This document shows, one piece after another, positions 8,639 through 18,998 of a DNA stretch of 54,924 nt. The position numbers and the translations under genes were made by a program. The number at the start of each line of letters is the position of its first letter. The first letter of the stretch is position 1. Under the pieces are notes generated by a model. It worked only from the letters and a program-made list of their open reading frames with translations, was not told the origin of the DNA and searched no databases. Source of the stretch: Ferruginibacter sp. Lineage in GTDB: Bacteria; Bacteroidota; Bacteroidia; Chitinophagales; Chitinophagaceae. The stretch covers positions 1 through 54,924 of the forward strand of contig JANXXM010000159.1 in NCBI GenBank assembly GCA_025350645.1, in the 5' to 3' direction.

Positions 8639-11600
8639 ATGAAAATACATCAACTTTTTTATGAAAAAAATGTAAAAAGTACTGTTATAAAGTTTGCGTC
8701 TATAGGGTTGCTTTTACCAGTATTAACCTTCTATTCTTTAAAAACTCATGCAGAAAAACCTTCTTCCAAAATAAAAAAAATCGGGAAAATTAAAACATTG
8801 CCCAATATAAGTATAGAAGGCAGAGTTACAGACCCAAGCGGAAATCCGCTAAGAGGGGTATCGGTTGTGGTAAAAAAATCTACAACAGGTGTCTCTACTG
8901 ATGCATCGGGTAATTTTAATATTAATGTTCAGGAAAACGCTGTGCTCGTATTTAGTTATGTAGGATATGAAACGCAGGAGATACCTGTATCTGGAAAAAC
9001 TACTATAAATGTAGTTTTAAAAATTGCGGAAACAAAAATAGACGAAGTAGTTGTTATAGGATATGGTACCGCAAATAAGAGAGACCTTACAGGTTCCATT
9101 GTAAAAGTGGCCGGTAAAGATCTTGCGGATAAGCCAAACACTAACCCTATTGCTTCATTGCAGGGAAGAGTAGCAGGATTATCAATCGTAAATAATGGTA
9201 CACCAGGAGCGGCACCGGATATTAGAATTCGTGGCACAGGAAGTATCGGCCAGGTAAAGCCGCTTTATGTAGTAGATGGTATCTTCAATGACAACATAGA
9301 TTATTTGAACCCCAATGACGTTGAATCTATTGAGGTTTTGAAAGACCCTTCATCATTAGCCATTTTTGGAGTAAAAGGCGCAACAGGAGTAATAGCAATA
9401 ACGACTAAAAAAGCAAAAGCAGGCCAGGTAAACATCAACTTCAACAGTTCGTTTGGCTATAAAAAACTAGTAGATAAAATTAAGTTAGCTAATGCTGATG
9501 AATTTAATTTATTGTTTGCCGAAGAAAATGCGAATGATGGCGTGGCAACACCCCCCTACTCCGCTCTTACTGCCAATACAGACTGGATAGATATGGTAAC
9601 AAGAACTGCAAAATTTAATAATAATAACCTTAGTATATCTGGAAGTACAGAAAAAAATAGATTTACTCTTGGCCTTGGATATATTTATGACGAGGGAATT
9701 ATAAGGCACGAAAAACTGGAAAAAATACAGTTTAACTTTGGAGATGAATTTAAAATTGCTAACAATATAAAAGTTGGAGTAAACATAAATTCATCCAGAC
9801 AGAATAATCCTTACGGAGCCGGTGGCGTTTTGGATGAAGCCAGAAAAGTTATACCAAATGTATCCGCAGAAACCAAAAACTTTAGAGTAGCAAACCCTTA
9901 CGGAAGTGATACAATTAATGCAGCTATTTATTCTGATCTTCCAAAATTTTTGCAAAGCGGTGGTGTTGTAAACCCATTGCTTAATTTGGAGAACACCTGG
10001 AATAAAAGAAAAAATATTGAGTATAGAAATGTAGGAAGTTTGTTTGCAGAAATTAATTTTTTAAGAAATTTTACTTTTCGCTCCACAGTATATGCAGATA
10101 TAAGTAACGTAAATAATAGAATTTATGATCCTTTGTATTACGCCTACAATCCCATAACAAACCTACCTGTATTATATGGCGAAAAGACTCAGGTTAGAGA
10201 GTTCGATGATACTTATCGCAAATTTCAGCAGGACCATATTTTGACTTTTAAGAAGGGTTTTGGAGATCATAATATTACTGCTACTGCCGGTTTTACAAGT
10301 TATTACTTTAGCAGATTTGCGAGGGGAGCCAGCGCCAAACCTTTCACAACCGGGAATGCATTACCCATTCCTGACGATCCAAGATTTTGGTATATTACCA
10401 CAAAATTCACTGATGCTTCTGCTTCTTTTGCAACCTCTAGCCAAAGTGAATATGCCACTGTATCTGGCCTTGCAAGAGTTTTATACAACTACAAAAGCAA
10501 ATATTTTTTAAATGCATCTCTTAGAAACGACGCCTCCTCACAATTGCCCCCAAAAAATAGAAATCAAATTTTTTGGGCTTTGGGCGGTGCATGGGATCTC
10601 ACTAAGGAAAAATTTATGGGAAATATTACGCAAATCAATTTTTTAAAATTAAAAGCATCTATTGGGGTATTGGGCAACCAATCTGCTTCCTTTTTAGACG
10701 GCACTCAAATTAATTATCCTTATTACCCAGAATTAAATTCTGGTGCAGTCGCATTATTCGGGGCTACTCCATATATTGCTGCAACGAATAGTTGGGAAAA
10801 AAATGACGAATTAAAATGGGAGACAATTCATGCCAAAGAAATTGGAATAGAGATTAACGCTTTTAAAAACCATTTGAGATTTGAAGCTAATGTATTTAAC
10901 AGAACAACAAAGGATTTATTAACATTCGTAAATAGAGATGCTCAGGGTTTACCAAGTCTTTTGCAAAATAATGGAAGTATAAAAAATACCGGAACAGAAT
11001 TAACCGCAAGCTGGCAGCAAAATTTTTCCAAAGACTTATCTTTAAATGTTGGTGGAAATATTACCTTTTTAAAAAATAAGGTGCTTACTCTCTCTCCGGA
11101 AATACCGGGAGGATATTTAGCAAGAGGGTTCCAAAATAATGGTAGTGCAGAAAGCAGAACACGCCCTGGAGATCCAATTGGTTCTTTTTATGGCTATGTT
11201 GTGGAAGGTTTGTACCAGAGTTATGCAGATATACTTAAATCTCCAGTAGCTTCTGCAATAGGAGCATATGGCCCAGGAGATTTTAAGTTTAAAGACATAA
11301 ACGGTGATGGAAAAATTACTGCAGATGACAGAACAATAATAGGAAACCCTACACCGAAATTTACTTATGGTACAAATGTTAATTTGAATTATAAAAATAT
11401 TGGTTTAGCGGTTGAAATGGGAGGAGTATATGGCAATCAAATTTTTAGAACATGGGGGTCACTTGAATCTCCTTTTCAACGAGTAAATTATTCCGCAGAA
11501 AAATTAAACAGATGGCATGGAGAAGGAACTTCTAACTGGACGCCTATCGTAAGCCAGGGACACCGGTTTAACTATAATGGGTCTACCTACAATATTGAAG

Positions 11601-11839
11601 ATGGCAGTTATTTCAGAATAAGAAATATACAATTGTCATACAATTTTGCACAATCAATGCTGACTAAAGTGAAAGTTAAAAATTTGAGGGCCTACATTAA
11701 TGTTCAAAATTTAAAAACCTGGAAAAATAACCTTGGTTATACCGCAGAGTATGGTGGAGATGCAACTGCCTTTGGATACGATAATGGAGGTGGCGCAATA
11801 CCTGTTGTATCCACTATTGGTTTTAGTTTAACTTTTTAA
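8639..11839 (+). CDS. SusC/RagA-family TonB-linked outer-membrane transporter
   Basis: This 1066-aa protein imports oligosaccharides across the outer membrane with energy from TonB/ExbBD. After a signal sequence (about residues 1-38, ending THA) it has the carboxypeptidase-regulatory-like domain (58-133; GRVTDPSGNPLRGVSV). The linker DEVVVIGYGT follows, then the plug domain (ADKPNTNPIASLQGRVAGL, PLYVVDGI, ESIEVLKDPSS). The remaining roughly 800 residues form the 22-stranded barrel and end in GFSLTF, with a terminal Phe. The length is normal for SusC. SusD follows after 19 nt. Together they form the lidded import complex that defines a polysaccharide utilisation locus. Substrate is inferred from the downstream enzymes. 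Confidence 0.97.
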   Translation: MKIHQLFYEKNVKSTVIKFASIGLLLPVLTFYSLKTHAEKPSSKIKKIGKIKTLPNISIEGRVTDPSGNPLRGVSVVVKKSTTGVSTDASGNFNINVQENAVLVFSYVGYETQEIPVSGKTTINVVLKIAETKIDEVVVIGYGTANKRDLTGSIVKVAGKDLADKPNTNPIASLQGRVAGLSIVNNGTPGAAPDIRIRGTGSIGQVKPLYVVDGIFNDNIDYLNPNDVESIEVLKDPSSLAIFGVKGATGVIAITTKKAKAGQVNINFNSSFGYKKLVDKIKLANADEFNLLFAEENANDGVATPPYSALTANTDWIDMVTRTAKFNNNNLSISGSTEKNRFTLGLGYIYDEGIIRHEKLEKIQFNFGDEFKIANNIKVGVNINSSRQNNPYGAGGVLDEARKVIPNVSAETKNFRVANPYGSDTINAAIYSDLPKFLQSGGVVNPLLNLENTWNKRKNIEYRNVGSLFAEINFLRNFTFRSTVYADISNVNNRIYDPLYYAYNPITNLPVLYGEKTQVREFDDTYRKFQQDHILTFKKGFGDHNITATAGFTSYYFSRFARGASAKPFTTGNALPIPDDPRFWYITTKFTDASASFATSSQSEYATVSGLARVLYNYKSKYFLNASLRNDASSQLPPKNRNQIFWALGGAWDLTKEKFMGNITQINFLKLKASIGVLGNQSASFLDGTQINYPYYPELNSGAVALFGATPYIAATNSWEKNDELKWETIHAKEIGIEINAFKNHLRFEANVFNRTTKDLLTFVNRDAQGLPSLLQNNGSIKNTGTELTASWQQNFSKDLSLNVGGNITFLKNKVLTLSPEIPGGYLARGFQNNGSAESRTRPGDPIGSFYGYVVEGLYQSYADILKSPVASAIGAYGPGDFKFKDINGDGKITADDRTIIGNPTPKFTYGTNVNLNYKNIGLAVEMGGVYGNQIFRTWGSLESPFQRVNYSAEKLNRWHGEGTSNWTPIVSQGHRFNYNGSTYNIEDGSYFRIRNIQLSYNFAQSMLTKVKVKNLRAYINVQNLKTWKNNLGYTAEYGGDATAFGYDNGGGAIPVVSTIGFSLTF

Positions 11840-11858
11840 TTTTTTAATAATAATTAAT

Positions 11859-13421
11859 ATGAAAAAAGCAACAATTTTTAAATGGGTAATTTGTACAATT
11901 CTACCCCTTGCTGCTATTTTAGCCGGCTGTAGTAAATTTTTAGATAGAAAGCCGCTAACAGCAACTCTTGATGACTTAAACCAAGGCACTTTAGAGGCTC
12001 AAAGTTTTGATCTCTACAGCACCCTTACTTATGCTGGATTCTCTACATTACCATGGCTGGATTTTCATAGCATAAGAGATGACGATGCACAAAAAGGCAG
12101 CAGTTCTACAGATGGGGCAGAAATAAATGCACAGTTTGAAACATTCCAATATAACAAAGATGATTGGGCTCCCAATACTTATTGGAATGATCATTATACA
12201 ATGATAAATAAGGCTAACAAAGAACTTTATTTTGCAGATTCTTTAAAAGCAACAGATCAGGCATCCTTAAGAAATATTGGAGAAGCGAGATTTTTCAGGG
12301 CATATGCATTTTTCGAGTTGGTAAAAACATATGGGGAAGTTCCGTTAATTAATTTTTACTTTACAAGTGCGCCTGCGGGAATAAAACCAAAATCTCCAGT
12401 AGCGGCAATTTATGCACAAATAGACCAGGACCTTGCCCTTGCAGCACAATACTTACCATTAAACTGGAATGTTGCCGGAACCAATATTTATCCGGGTCGT
12501 TTAACGAGCGGTTCAGCAAATACGCTATGGGCACAAACCTATTTGTTCCGTCAAAACTGGGCTAAAGTTTCTCAGCTATGCAATCAGGTAATCGCATCAA
12601 ATCAATATTCCCTTGCCCCAACTTTTCCCGACATTTGGAAAGATGGAGTAGGTGGTGTGGGCAAAAACGGACCTGAATCCATTTTTGAAATGCAGGCTTC
12701 TGTTGGCATAAATGGCACAAAAGATTATGGTTCAAATTGGGGTACAAGTCAAAATATTCGACAGGGTGGAGCACCCAATACATGGAATCTTGGCTGGGGA
12801 TGGAATGTACCTACTACAAAACTAGAAAGTAGCTGGCCGGCAAATGATCCCCGTAAACGTCAAACCATTTTATATTCAGGTCAATCTGATGGTGGTCCTG
12901 CAGAGGGGGGTTACGGTGCCACCTTACCGGCTTACGCTCCGGGCTCCGGGTTAGATCAATTGTTCTGGAATAAAAAAGTATACTCCGACCCTGCAATGAG
13001 AACTTTTACTGGTCAAGTTTTAGGTAATGGCGGTGCTGCATGGATTAATCACAGGATTCTTAGATATGCGGATGTTTTGCTTATGCTTGCAGAAGCATCC
13101 AACGAACTGGGAGATGGGGCTACGGCAGCTACCAATCTGGAAAATGTAAGAAGCCGGGCAAGCGGAAACTTACCCATCACAAGAACGATTGCTCCATATG
13201 TAGCCTTTGTAAACCAGGCTCAAATGCGAAAGGCAATAAAAGACGAACGGCGCTATGAGTTTGCCATGGAAGGTTATCGGTTTTATGACCTTGTGAGGTG
13301 GGGTGATGCCATAACTGAACTAGGTGCGCTGGGATACACAAACAAATGCAGATATTATCCGCTTCCGCAAAAGGCACTGGATTTATCTGGCGGAGTACTT
13401 GTGCAAAACCCTGAGTGGTAA
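11859..13421 (+). CDS. SusD/RagB-family surface glycan-binding lipoprotein
   Basis: This 520-aa lipoprotein has a signal peptide with lipobox LAGC (Cys24), so it is anchored to the outer membrane. The family is a TPR-like helical fold that forms a lid over SusC and binds glycans. Seen here: GEARFFRAYAFFELVKTYGEVPL near residues 140-165, the most conserved SusD stretch, and RYADVLLMLAEA plus EFAMEGYRFYDLVRWG near the C-terminus. Full length. It lies 19 nt after SusC and 30 nt before the LamG lipoprotein, and is presumably co-transcribed with both. Confidence 0.97.
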   Translation: MKKATIFKWVICTILPLAAILAGCSKFLDRKPLTATLDDLNQGTLEAQSFDLYSTLTYAGFSTLPWLDFHSIRDDDAQKGSSSTDGAEINAQFETFQYNKDDWAPNTYWNDHYTMINKANKELYFADSLKATDQASLRNIGEARFFRAYAFFELVKTYGEVPLINFYFTSAPAGIKPKSPVAAIYAQIDQDLALAAQYLPLNWNVAGTNIYPGRLTSGSANTLWAQTYLFRQNWAKVSQLCNQVIASNQYSLAPTFPDIWKDGVGGVGKNGPESIFEMQASVGINGTKDYGSNWGTSQNIRQGGAPNTWNLGWGWNVPTTKLESSWPANDPRKRQTILYSGQSDGGPAEGGYGATLPAYAPGSGLDQLFWNKKVYSDPAMRTFTGQVLGNGGAAWINHRILRYADVLLMLAEASNELGDGATAATNLENVRSRASGNLPITRTIAPYVAFVNQAQMRKAIKDERRYEFAMEGYRFYDLVRWGDAITELGALGYTNKCRYYPLPQKALDLSGGVLVQNPEW

Positions 13422-13451
13422 TATAAAAAACTAACAATAAAATAAAATAAA

Positions 13452-14291
13452 ATGAAAAAAATAATATCATCACCTGTGGTGGGCGCTATTGCAATAGTAT
13501 TTTCATTATTGATGGCAGGTTGCAATAAAACAGACAGGCCAGAATTGGGGGACTATGCAAAAGATAGTAACCCTCCGGGTGGACCTTTGAAGTTTTTTGC
13601 GGCTTTTGATGGCGCATCTGCCAATCCGCTGATGAATGCAGTAGATAGTATCAGGGCAAATTTTCCAAGTGATAATCCATTAGTTTCTGTTGCCGGTATA
13701 AACGGTAAAGGAATACAATGTGATGGTACAAAAGCCATCAAATATCCCTCTGCAAACGATTTTAAAGGAGCGACAAGTTGTACCATTTCTATGTGGGTAA
13801 ACAACTCAGTAAACCCCAATACAGAGTTATATTTTTCTTTAGTAGATAAGGATTACTGGCATCAGAGCTCTGCCTTTTTATTAGTAGAAAATGCAACAGC
13901 AGATTCCTGTACTTTTAAATTTGCTTTGATGGATCATTGGGTTGAATTTACCAATAAATCGTTTAGAAAACCCCTTTTAAACGGGCAGTGGCATCATCTT
14001 GCTTTTGTGTATGATGAAACCACTTCGCTTTTGAAAATATATTTTGACGGGCAAATGGTGCCAACACCAGGAACACAAGCTAATTTTACTGCAAATGGTG
14101 CTCCGCTGGGTAAATTAAAATTTACCAATTCTTCAAATCTTGTGCTTGGTGGCTGGAATAAGCATGCCGGTTTAGATGGGCCAACGGATGGATGGATAAG
14201 TGGTTTTACAGGAAAAATGGATCAGTTCAGAATGTATGGTAAAGCACTTTCTGCAAGTGATGTGCTGGCACTTTATAATAGCAAATTATAA
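13452..14291 (+). CDS. LamG/concanavalin-like surface lipoprotein, likely glycan-binding
   Basis: This 279-aa protein has a lipobox MAGC (Cys24). From about residue 55 it shows a laminin-G-like jelly roll: FDGASANPLM, CTISMWVN, NGQWHHLAFVYDE, LKIYFDGQ, and a last strand GKMDQFRMYGKALSASDV. This fold binds sugars or acts as an accessory domain. It takes the position after SusD that is often held by a surface glycan-binding protein (SusE/F-like), so that role is inferred from context. No catalytic residues of LamG-type glycosidases are evident. A terminator follows it, so susC-susD-lamG may form its own transcript. Confidence 0.85.
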   Translation: MKKIISSPVVGAIAIVFSLLMAGCNKTDRPELGDYAKDSNPPGGPLKFFAAFDGASANPLMNAVDSIRANFPSDNPLVSVAGINGKGIQCDGTKAIKYPSANDFKGATSCTISMWVNNSVNPNTELYFSLVDKDYWHQSSAFLLVENATADSCTFKFALMDHWVEFTNKSFRKPLLNGQWHHLAFVYDETTSLLKIYFDGQMVPTPGTQANFTANGAPLGKLKFTNSSNLVLGGWNKHAGLDGPTDGWISGFTGKMDQFRMYGKALSASDVLALYNSKL

Positions 14292-14310
14292 ACTTTTAAT
14301 ACCAGACAAA

Positions 14311-14342
14311 AAAGGGCTTGCATTTATGTAAAGCCCTTTTTA
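14311..14342 (+). terminator. Terminator after susC-susD-LamG
   Basis: A 9-bp stem (AAAGGGCTT at 14311-14319, AAGCCCTTT at 14331-14339) with an 11-nt loop and a T-rich tail (TTTTATTC), 20 nt after the LamG gene stop. It separates the capture genes from the cytochrome/UnbV pair, or allows partial read-through. Confidence 0.8.
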
Positions 14343-14378
14343 TTCTTAAAAAATTAACGAGACAACGGTAAACAATAC

Positions 14379-15665
14379 ATGACAGTTCATTTTGGAAAAT
14401 ATAGAGCAGTATGGCTAACTGTATTTGCAATAATCCTATGCTTTTTCATTTTTACTATGTGCGTAAATAAAGAAAACGACCAAATAGATACTGCAAATAC
14501 GAGCAGGTATAACCTTTTTGCAGGTTCTGAAAAATGCGCAAACTGCCATAAAGAAATTTACAATTCGCATATTCATACCGCTCATTTTAATACATCTGGC
14601 ATTGCATTCCCGGATAGAATAAAAGGAAATTTTGATACTGGTAAAAACATTTTTGCTTTTAATGAGCTGAATCAAATAAAAATGGAGAAAAGTAACGCCG
14701 GCTTATACCAGGTAGCCTATATAAATGGCAAAGAAAAAAAAAGGGAGCGGTTTGATTTATTTTTTGGCTCTGGCACAAAGGGGCAAAGTTTTGGCTCATG
14801 GGTACAAAATAAACTAGTACAATTACCCATCACATATTTTACCAGCGCAGGTCAATGGAGTAATAGCCCTGGCTACCCCAATAAGATAGCGTTTAACAGA
14901 CCAATTACTTCCCGGTGCTTGGAATGCCACACCACTTATGCATACAAATTATCGCCGGAAGAAAAAGAACCAGAAGAATTTGACAAAACGAGAATGATAC
15001 TTGGCGTGGATTGTGAAACATGCCACGGTGCTGGTAAAATGCATGTAGATTTTCAAAGCCAAAACCCTGCTGTAAAAACAAGCAGATATATCATTAATCC
15101 TGCAGCATTAACCCGACAGCAAAATCTTGATATGTGTGCATTATGCCATGGTGGAAAACTACAAAAAAGCAAACCCTCTTTTGAATTTACTGCAGGTAAA
15201 AACCTTGCAGATTATTTTGCAATAGATACAGCCGCTAAAAATGCAAATAACATTGATGTACATGGCAACCAGTATGGGCTTATGGCAGCAAGTAAATGTT
15301 TTAGAATGACTAATACCCTTACCTGTAATACTTGCCACAATACTCATGAAAATGAAAAAGGGAAAACAGAAATTTTTTCTCAGCGCTGCATGAATTGTCA
15401 TAATACAGGGCATAAAGAAAACGTAGTGTGTAAACTTGTGGCATCATTGAATAATTCTTTAAAAAAGAATTGTATTGATTGTCATATGCCGGAGCAGCCA
15501 TCCATGGCAATAGCGGTAACATTACAAGGGGCATCTGCACCTGTATCAGCATTAATGCATACACATTATATAAAAGTATATGATGAAGAAACAAAAAAAG
15601 TACTGGCTTACTTAAAAAACAATAATAAAGGAATAAATAAAACGTACAGCAAGCAAACAAAATGA
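14379..15665 (+). CDS. Seven-heme c-type cytochrome, membrane-anchored
   Basis: This 428-aa exported protein contains seven CxxCH heme-attachment motifs: CANCH (53-57), then CLECH, CETCH, CALCH, CNTCH, CMNCH and CIDCH. Bacterial multiheme cytochromes of this sort carry electrons across the periplasm or at the outer membrane; some reduce nitrogen compounds. The N-terminus has one hydrophobic segment (about 10-27). Cys28 follows it, but the preceding residues FTM make a poor lipobox, so either a membrane anchor or a lipoprotein is possible. HTAHFNTSG and the spacing resemble cytochrome c554-like proteins. Its stop overlaps the start of the next gene by 4 nt (ATGA), so the two are translationally coupled. 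Why it lies inside a sugar locus is unclear. Confidence 0.9.
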   Translation: MTVHFGKYRAVWLTVFAIILCFFIFTMCVNKENDQIDTANTSRYNLFAGSEKCANCHKEIYNSHIHTAHFNTSGIAFPDRIKGNFDTGKNIFAFNELNQIKMEKSNAGLYQVAYINGKEKKRERFDLFFGSGTKGQSFGSWVQNKLVQLPITYFTSAGQWSNSPGYPNKIAFNRPITSRCLECHTTYAYKLSPEEKEPEEFDKTRMILGVDCETCHGAGKMHVDFQSQNPAVKTSRYIINPAALTRQQNLDMCALCHGGKLQKSKPSFEFTAGKNLADYFAIDTAAKNANNIDVHGNQYGLMAASKCFRMTNTLTCNTCHNTHENEKGKTEIFSQRCMNCHNTGHKENVVCKLVASLNNSLKKNCIDCHMPEQPSMAIAVTLQGASAPVSALMHTHYIKVYDEETKKVLAYLKNNNKGINKTYSKQTK

Positions 15666-18600
15666 ATAGACTTAAAAACAGATTTTTAATATCATCATTA
15701 TTATTGATATTGCTTTCCTGCAACAAGGGTAACCCTACCTTATTTGAATCACTGCCATCTGCTCAAACAAATATCAGCTTTAAAAATAGTCTACAAAAAA
15801 GGGAAGGTCTTAGTATTTTGTATTATCTATATTATTACAACGGCGGTGGCGTGGCTATAGGGGATATAAATAATGACGGCCTGCCCGATATTTATTTTAC
15901 AGCAAACAGTAAAGGGAATAATAAATTATACCTAAATAAAGGCAATTTTGTTTTTGAAGATATTACCTCTAAAGCTGGTGTAGCAGGTATTTCTGACTGG
16001 TGTAGTGGTGTTACAATGGCAGATGTAAATAGTGATGGTTTAATGGATATCTATGTTTCTACCATAAGTAATAAATACGGCTTAAAAGGGCACAATGAAT
16101 TGTATATAAACAACGGAAACAGCACTTTCACAGAAAAGGCTGAATTATATGGACTCAATACTTCCTGCTTTACCACACAAACTGCTTTTTTTGATTATGA
16201 CCATGATGGCGATTTGGACTGTTATATATTAAACCAGTCTCACCACCCGCATGCAAATATAACCGATACATCAAAACGAAATAGTTATGACTCTTTATCT
16301 GGCGACAGGCTATATAGGAATGATTTAAAAACTACCGGAAAATTTACAGATGTGTCCAAAGTTTCAGGAATTTATCAAAGTAACCTTGGATATGGTTTGG
16401 GACTGGCTATTGCAGATATTAATAATGATGGGTGGGACGATATTTATGTAGGAAATGATTTTCATGAAAACGATTACTATTACGTAAACCTGGGCTTAGA
16501 CAGCATAACAAAAAAAGCCATGGGTTTTAAGGAAGAAGGAGCCAAACACTTTAAACATTACAGTAGATTTAGTATGGGGAATGATGTGGCTGATTATAAT
16601 AACGATGGGCAGTTGGATATAATAACTATGGATATGCTGCCACGAGATGAAAAGACTTTGAAAACTTATGGCAGTGATGAGAATGCAGATATTTATAAAG
16701 TAAAACTGGAACTAAACGGATATCAGAACCAATATTCTAAAAACTGCCTGCAAACTAACAATGGAAATGGTGTAAGTTTTAGTGAAACCAGCCTGCTGAG
16801 CGGTGTAGCAGCAACAGACTGGAGCTGGAGCCCTCTCTTTTCAGATTTTGACAATGATGGAAACAAAGATCTCTTTATATCCAACGGAATCGTAAAACGC
16901 CCGGTAGATCTGGATTATATTCGTTTTGTATCTGACCTAGAAGCAAAAAAAGGAATGAACCAAACGAATAAATATGATGATATTGCCATAAACAGTATGC
17001 CGGATGGTGCTACACATCCTTACCTGTTTAAAGGCGACGGACAAATGCAATTCAAAGATATGAGTACTAGCTGGGGTACGGGTAAAATGAAAGGATATTA
17101 CACCGGAGCATCTTACGCAGACTTGGATAATGATGGAAATTTGGACCTGGTAATAAACAGCATAAATGCGGAAGCTATCATTTTAAAAAATAATGCAGCA
17201 AAGAAAAATTTTATTTCTCTTGTTTTTAAAGGAGATAGCAGTAATACAGCAGGCATCGGTGCCAAGGCATACTTATTTATAAAAGGAAAAATGCAATATG
17301 AAGAACTTATGCTTACCAGGGGGTTTCAATCATCATGCGACGCAAGATTGCATTTTGGTACAGACAGTAATACAATTATAGACAGCCTGCTATTGATATG
17401 GCCCGACCAAAAATTTGAAATAAAGAAAAACATTGCTACCAACCAGCAATTGGTAATTAAAAAAGCTGATGCAGCAGGCATTTTTAATTATAATAATTTC
17501 TTTAAAATTACTGCGCCTTTTTTAAAGGATATCACCAGTAACATTGCTTTTAACTGGCAGCATAAGGAAAACGATTTTATAGATTTTAATGAGCAATATC
17601 TTATACCACATGCAGAATCTACCAGGGGACCAAAAGTAGCCGTGGCAGATGTAAATAAAGACGGGCTGGATGATATTTATACCTGCGGGGCAAAAGGACA
17701 ACCGGGTACTTTACAGTGGCAAAATATGAATGGTACATTTACACAAAAGGATACTGCAGTTTTTAATAAAGATGCGGGTTATGAAGATGTGGATGCTATA
17801 TTTTTTGATGCGAACAATGATAGCTATCCAGACTTGTATGTAGTAAGTGGTGGTAATGAATATGCAGATGGAAATCCTTTTCTTGCAGACAGGCTATACC
17901 TTAATGATAAAAAAGGAAATTTTACTTTAGCTACGAATTCACTACCGATATTATTAACTAATAAATCATGCGTAGCTGCGGCAGATATTGATAAAGATGG
18001 GGACATAGACCTATTTATAGGAGGTTTGGCAAATGCAAAAGCTTATGGCCTGCCGCAATCTTCTTTTATACTTATAAATGATGGAAAAGGGAATTTTACA
18101 AAAGCAGATAAAAACATTATACAGTTAAACAATATAGGGATGGTAACCGCAGCCTGTTTTGCAGATATAAATAATGATGGGCAGCCAGATATTATTGTTG
18201 CCGGTGAATGGATGCCAGTAAAAATATATATTAACGACAGCGGAAAATTTAAAGAAACAATTATTGGAGCATCAACCGGGCTTTGGCAAACATTGTACGC
18301 TGCAGATGTAAACGGCGATGGCTTTACTGATATACTAGCTGGCAACTGGGGGCACAATACAAAATTGTACTCAGGTAAAAACGGACCCTGCAAATTATAT
18401 ATAAAAGACTTTGATAAGAACGGATCTGTAGAGCAGATAATGACTTATACTATAAATGGAGAAGAATATACCTTTCTTGCAAAAGATGAATTGGAACGAG
18501 CTTTACCCATATTAAAAAAAGCGTATTTAACTTATACAGAAGTAGCTGGTAAAACAGTACAATATATGTTTTACGATTTGTTTAAAGACTATACAGAATT

Positions 18601-18958
18601 ACAAGCAGAAACCCTATCATCTTCCTGTTTTATAAATGATGGCAAAGGAAAATTTAACCGGATAGACCTGCCAGAAAAATTACAAACTGCACCAATAATG
18701 ACTTTTGCCGCAATCAATAATAATTCTTTTATAGCAGCAGGTAATTTTTATGGGGTAATACCCTATGAAGGCAGGTACGACGCTTTATCACCTACCCAGT
18801 TTATTTTTAACAAAAAGGAAAACGCTTTTACAACCGGTTTTACATTACCCTTATTTGACGGGGAAGTACGGGATATGAAATGGCTTAGAGGAGCAGGAAA
18901 AAATAAGGAAATAATGATAGTAAGAAATAATAAAATTCCGGGATTTTATAGCTATTAA
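15662..18958 (+). CDS. FG-GAP/VCBS beta-propeller lipoprotein with UnbV/ASPIC domain
   Basis: This 1098-aa lipoprotein (lipobox LLSC, Cys20) has many FG-GAP/VCBS repeats with Asp-rich calcium loops such as DINNDGLPDIYF, DVNSDGLMDIYV, DYDHDGDLDCYI and DFDNDGNKDLFI. The UnbV/ASPIC domain is near residues 515-605: GIGAKAYLF, LMLTRGFQSS, LHFGTD, LLIWPD. A second propeller follows (about 635-900). Proteins of this type (CRTAC1-like) are common next to SusC/SusD genes in Bacteroidota and are thought to act in adhesion or glycan contact; no reaction is known to me. It is coupled to the multiheme cytochrome by a 4-nt overlap. Localisation is the outer membrane surface by inference. Confidence 0.92.
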   Translation: MNRLKNRFLISSLLLILLSCNKGNPTLFESLPSAQTNISFKNSLQKREGLSILYYLYYYNGGGVAIGDINNDGLPDIYFTANSKGNNKLYLNKGNFVFEDITSKAGVAGISDWCSGVTMADVNSDGLMDIYVSTISNKYGLKGHNELYINNGNSTFTEKAELYGLNTSCFTTQTAFFDYDHDGDLDCYILNQSHHPHANITDTSKRNSYDSLSGDRLYRNDLKTTGKFTDVSKVSGIYQSNLGYGLGLAIADINNDGWDDIYVGNDFHENDYYYVNLGLDSITKKAMGFKEEGAKHFKHYSRFSMGNDVADYNNDGQLDIITMDMLPRDEKTLKTYGSDENADIYKVKLELNGYQNQYSKNCLQTNNGNGVSFSETSLLSGVAATDWSWSPLFSDFDNDGNKDLFISNGIVKRPVDLDYIRFVSDLEAKKGMNQTNKYDDIAINSMPDGATHPYLFKGDGQMQFKDMSTSWGTGKMKGYYTGASYADLDNDGNLDLVINSINAEAIILKNNAAKKNFISLVFKGDSSNTAGIGAKAYLFIKGKMQYEELMLTRGFQSSCDARLHFGTDSNTIIDSLLLIWPDQKFEIKKNIATNQQLVIKKADAAGIFNYNNFFKITAPFLKDITSNIAFNWQHKENDFIDFNEQYLIPHAESTRGPKVAVADVNKDGLDDIYTCGAKGQPGTLQWQNMNGTFTQKDTAVFNKDAGYEDVDAIFFDANNDSYPDLYVVSGGNEYADGNPFLADRLYLNDKKGNFTLATNSLPILLTNKSCVAAADIDKDGDIDLFIGGLANAKAYGLPQSSFILINDGKGNFTKADKNIIQLNNIGMVTAACFADINNDGQPDIIVAGEWMPVKIYINDSGKFKETIIGASTGLWQTLYAADVNGDGFTDILAGNWGHNTKLYSGKNGPCKLYIKDFDKNGSVEQIMTYTINGEEYTFLAKDELERALPILKKAYLTYTEVAGKTVQYMFYDLFKDYTELQAETLSSSCFINDGKGKFNRIDLPEKLQTAPIMTFAAINNNSFIAAGNFYGVIPYEGRYDALSPTQFIFNKKENAFTTGFTLPLFDGEVRDMKWLRGAGKNKEIMIVRNNKIPGFYSY

Positions 18959-18998
18959 TTAAATAACAGAAAATCAATAGTCATAAATAGCAAACAAA

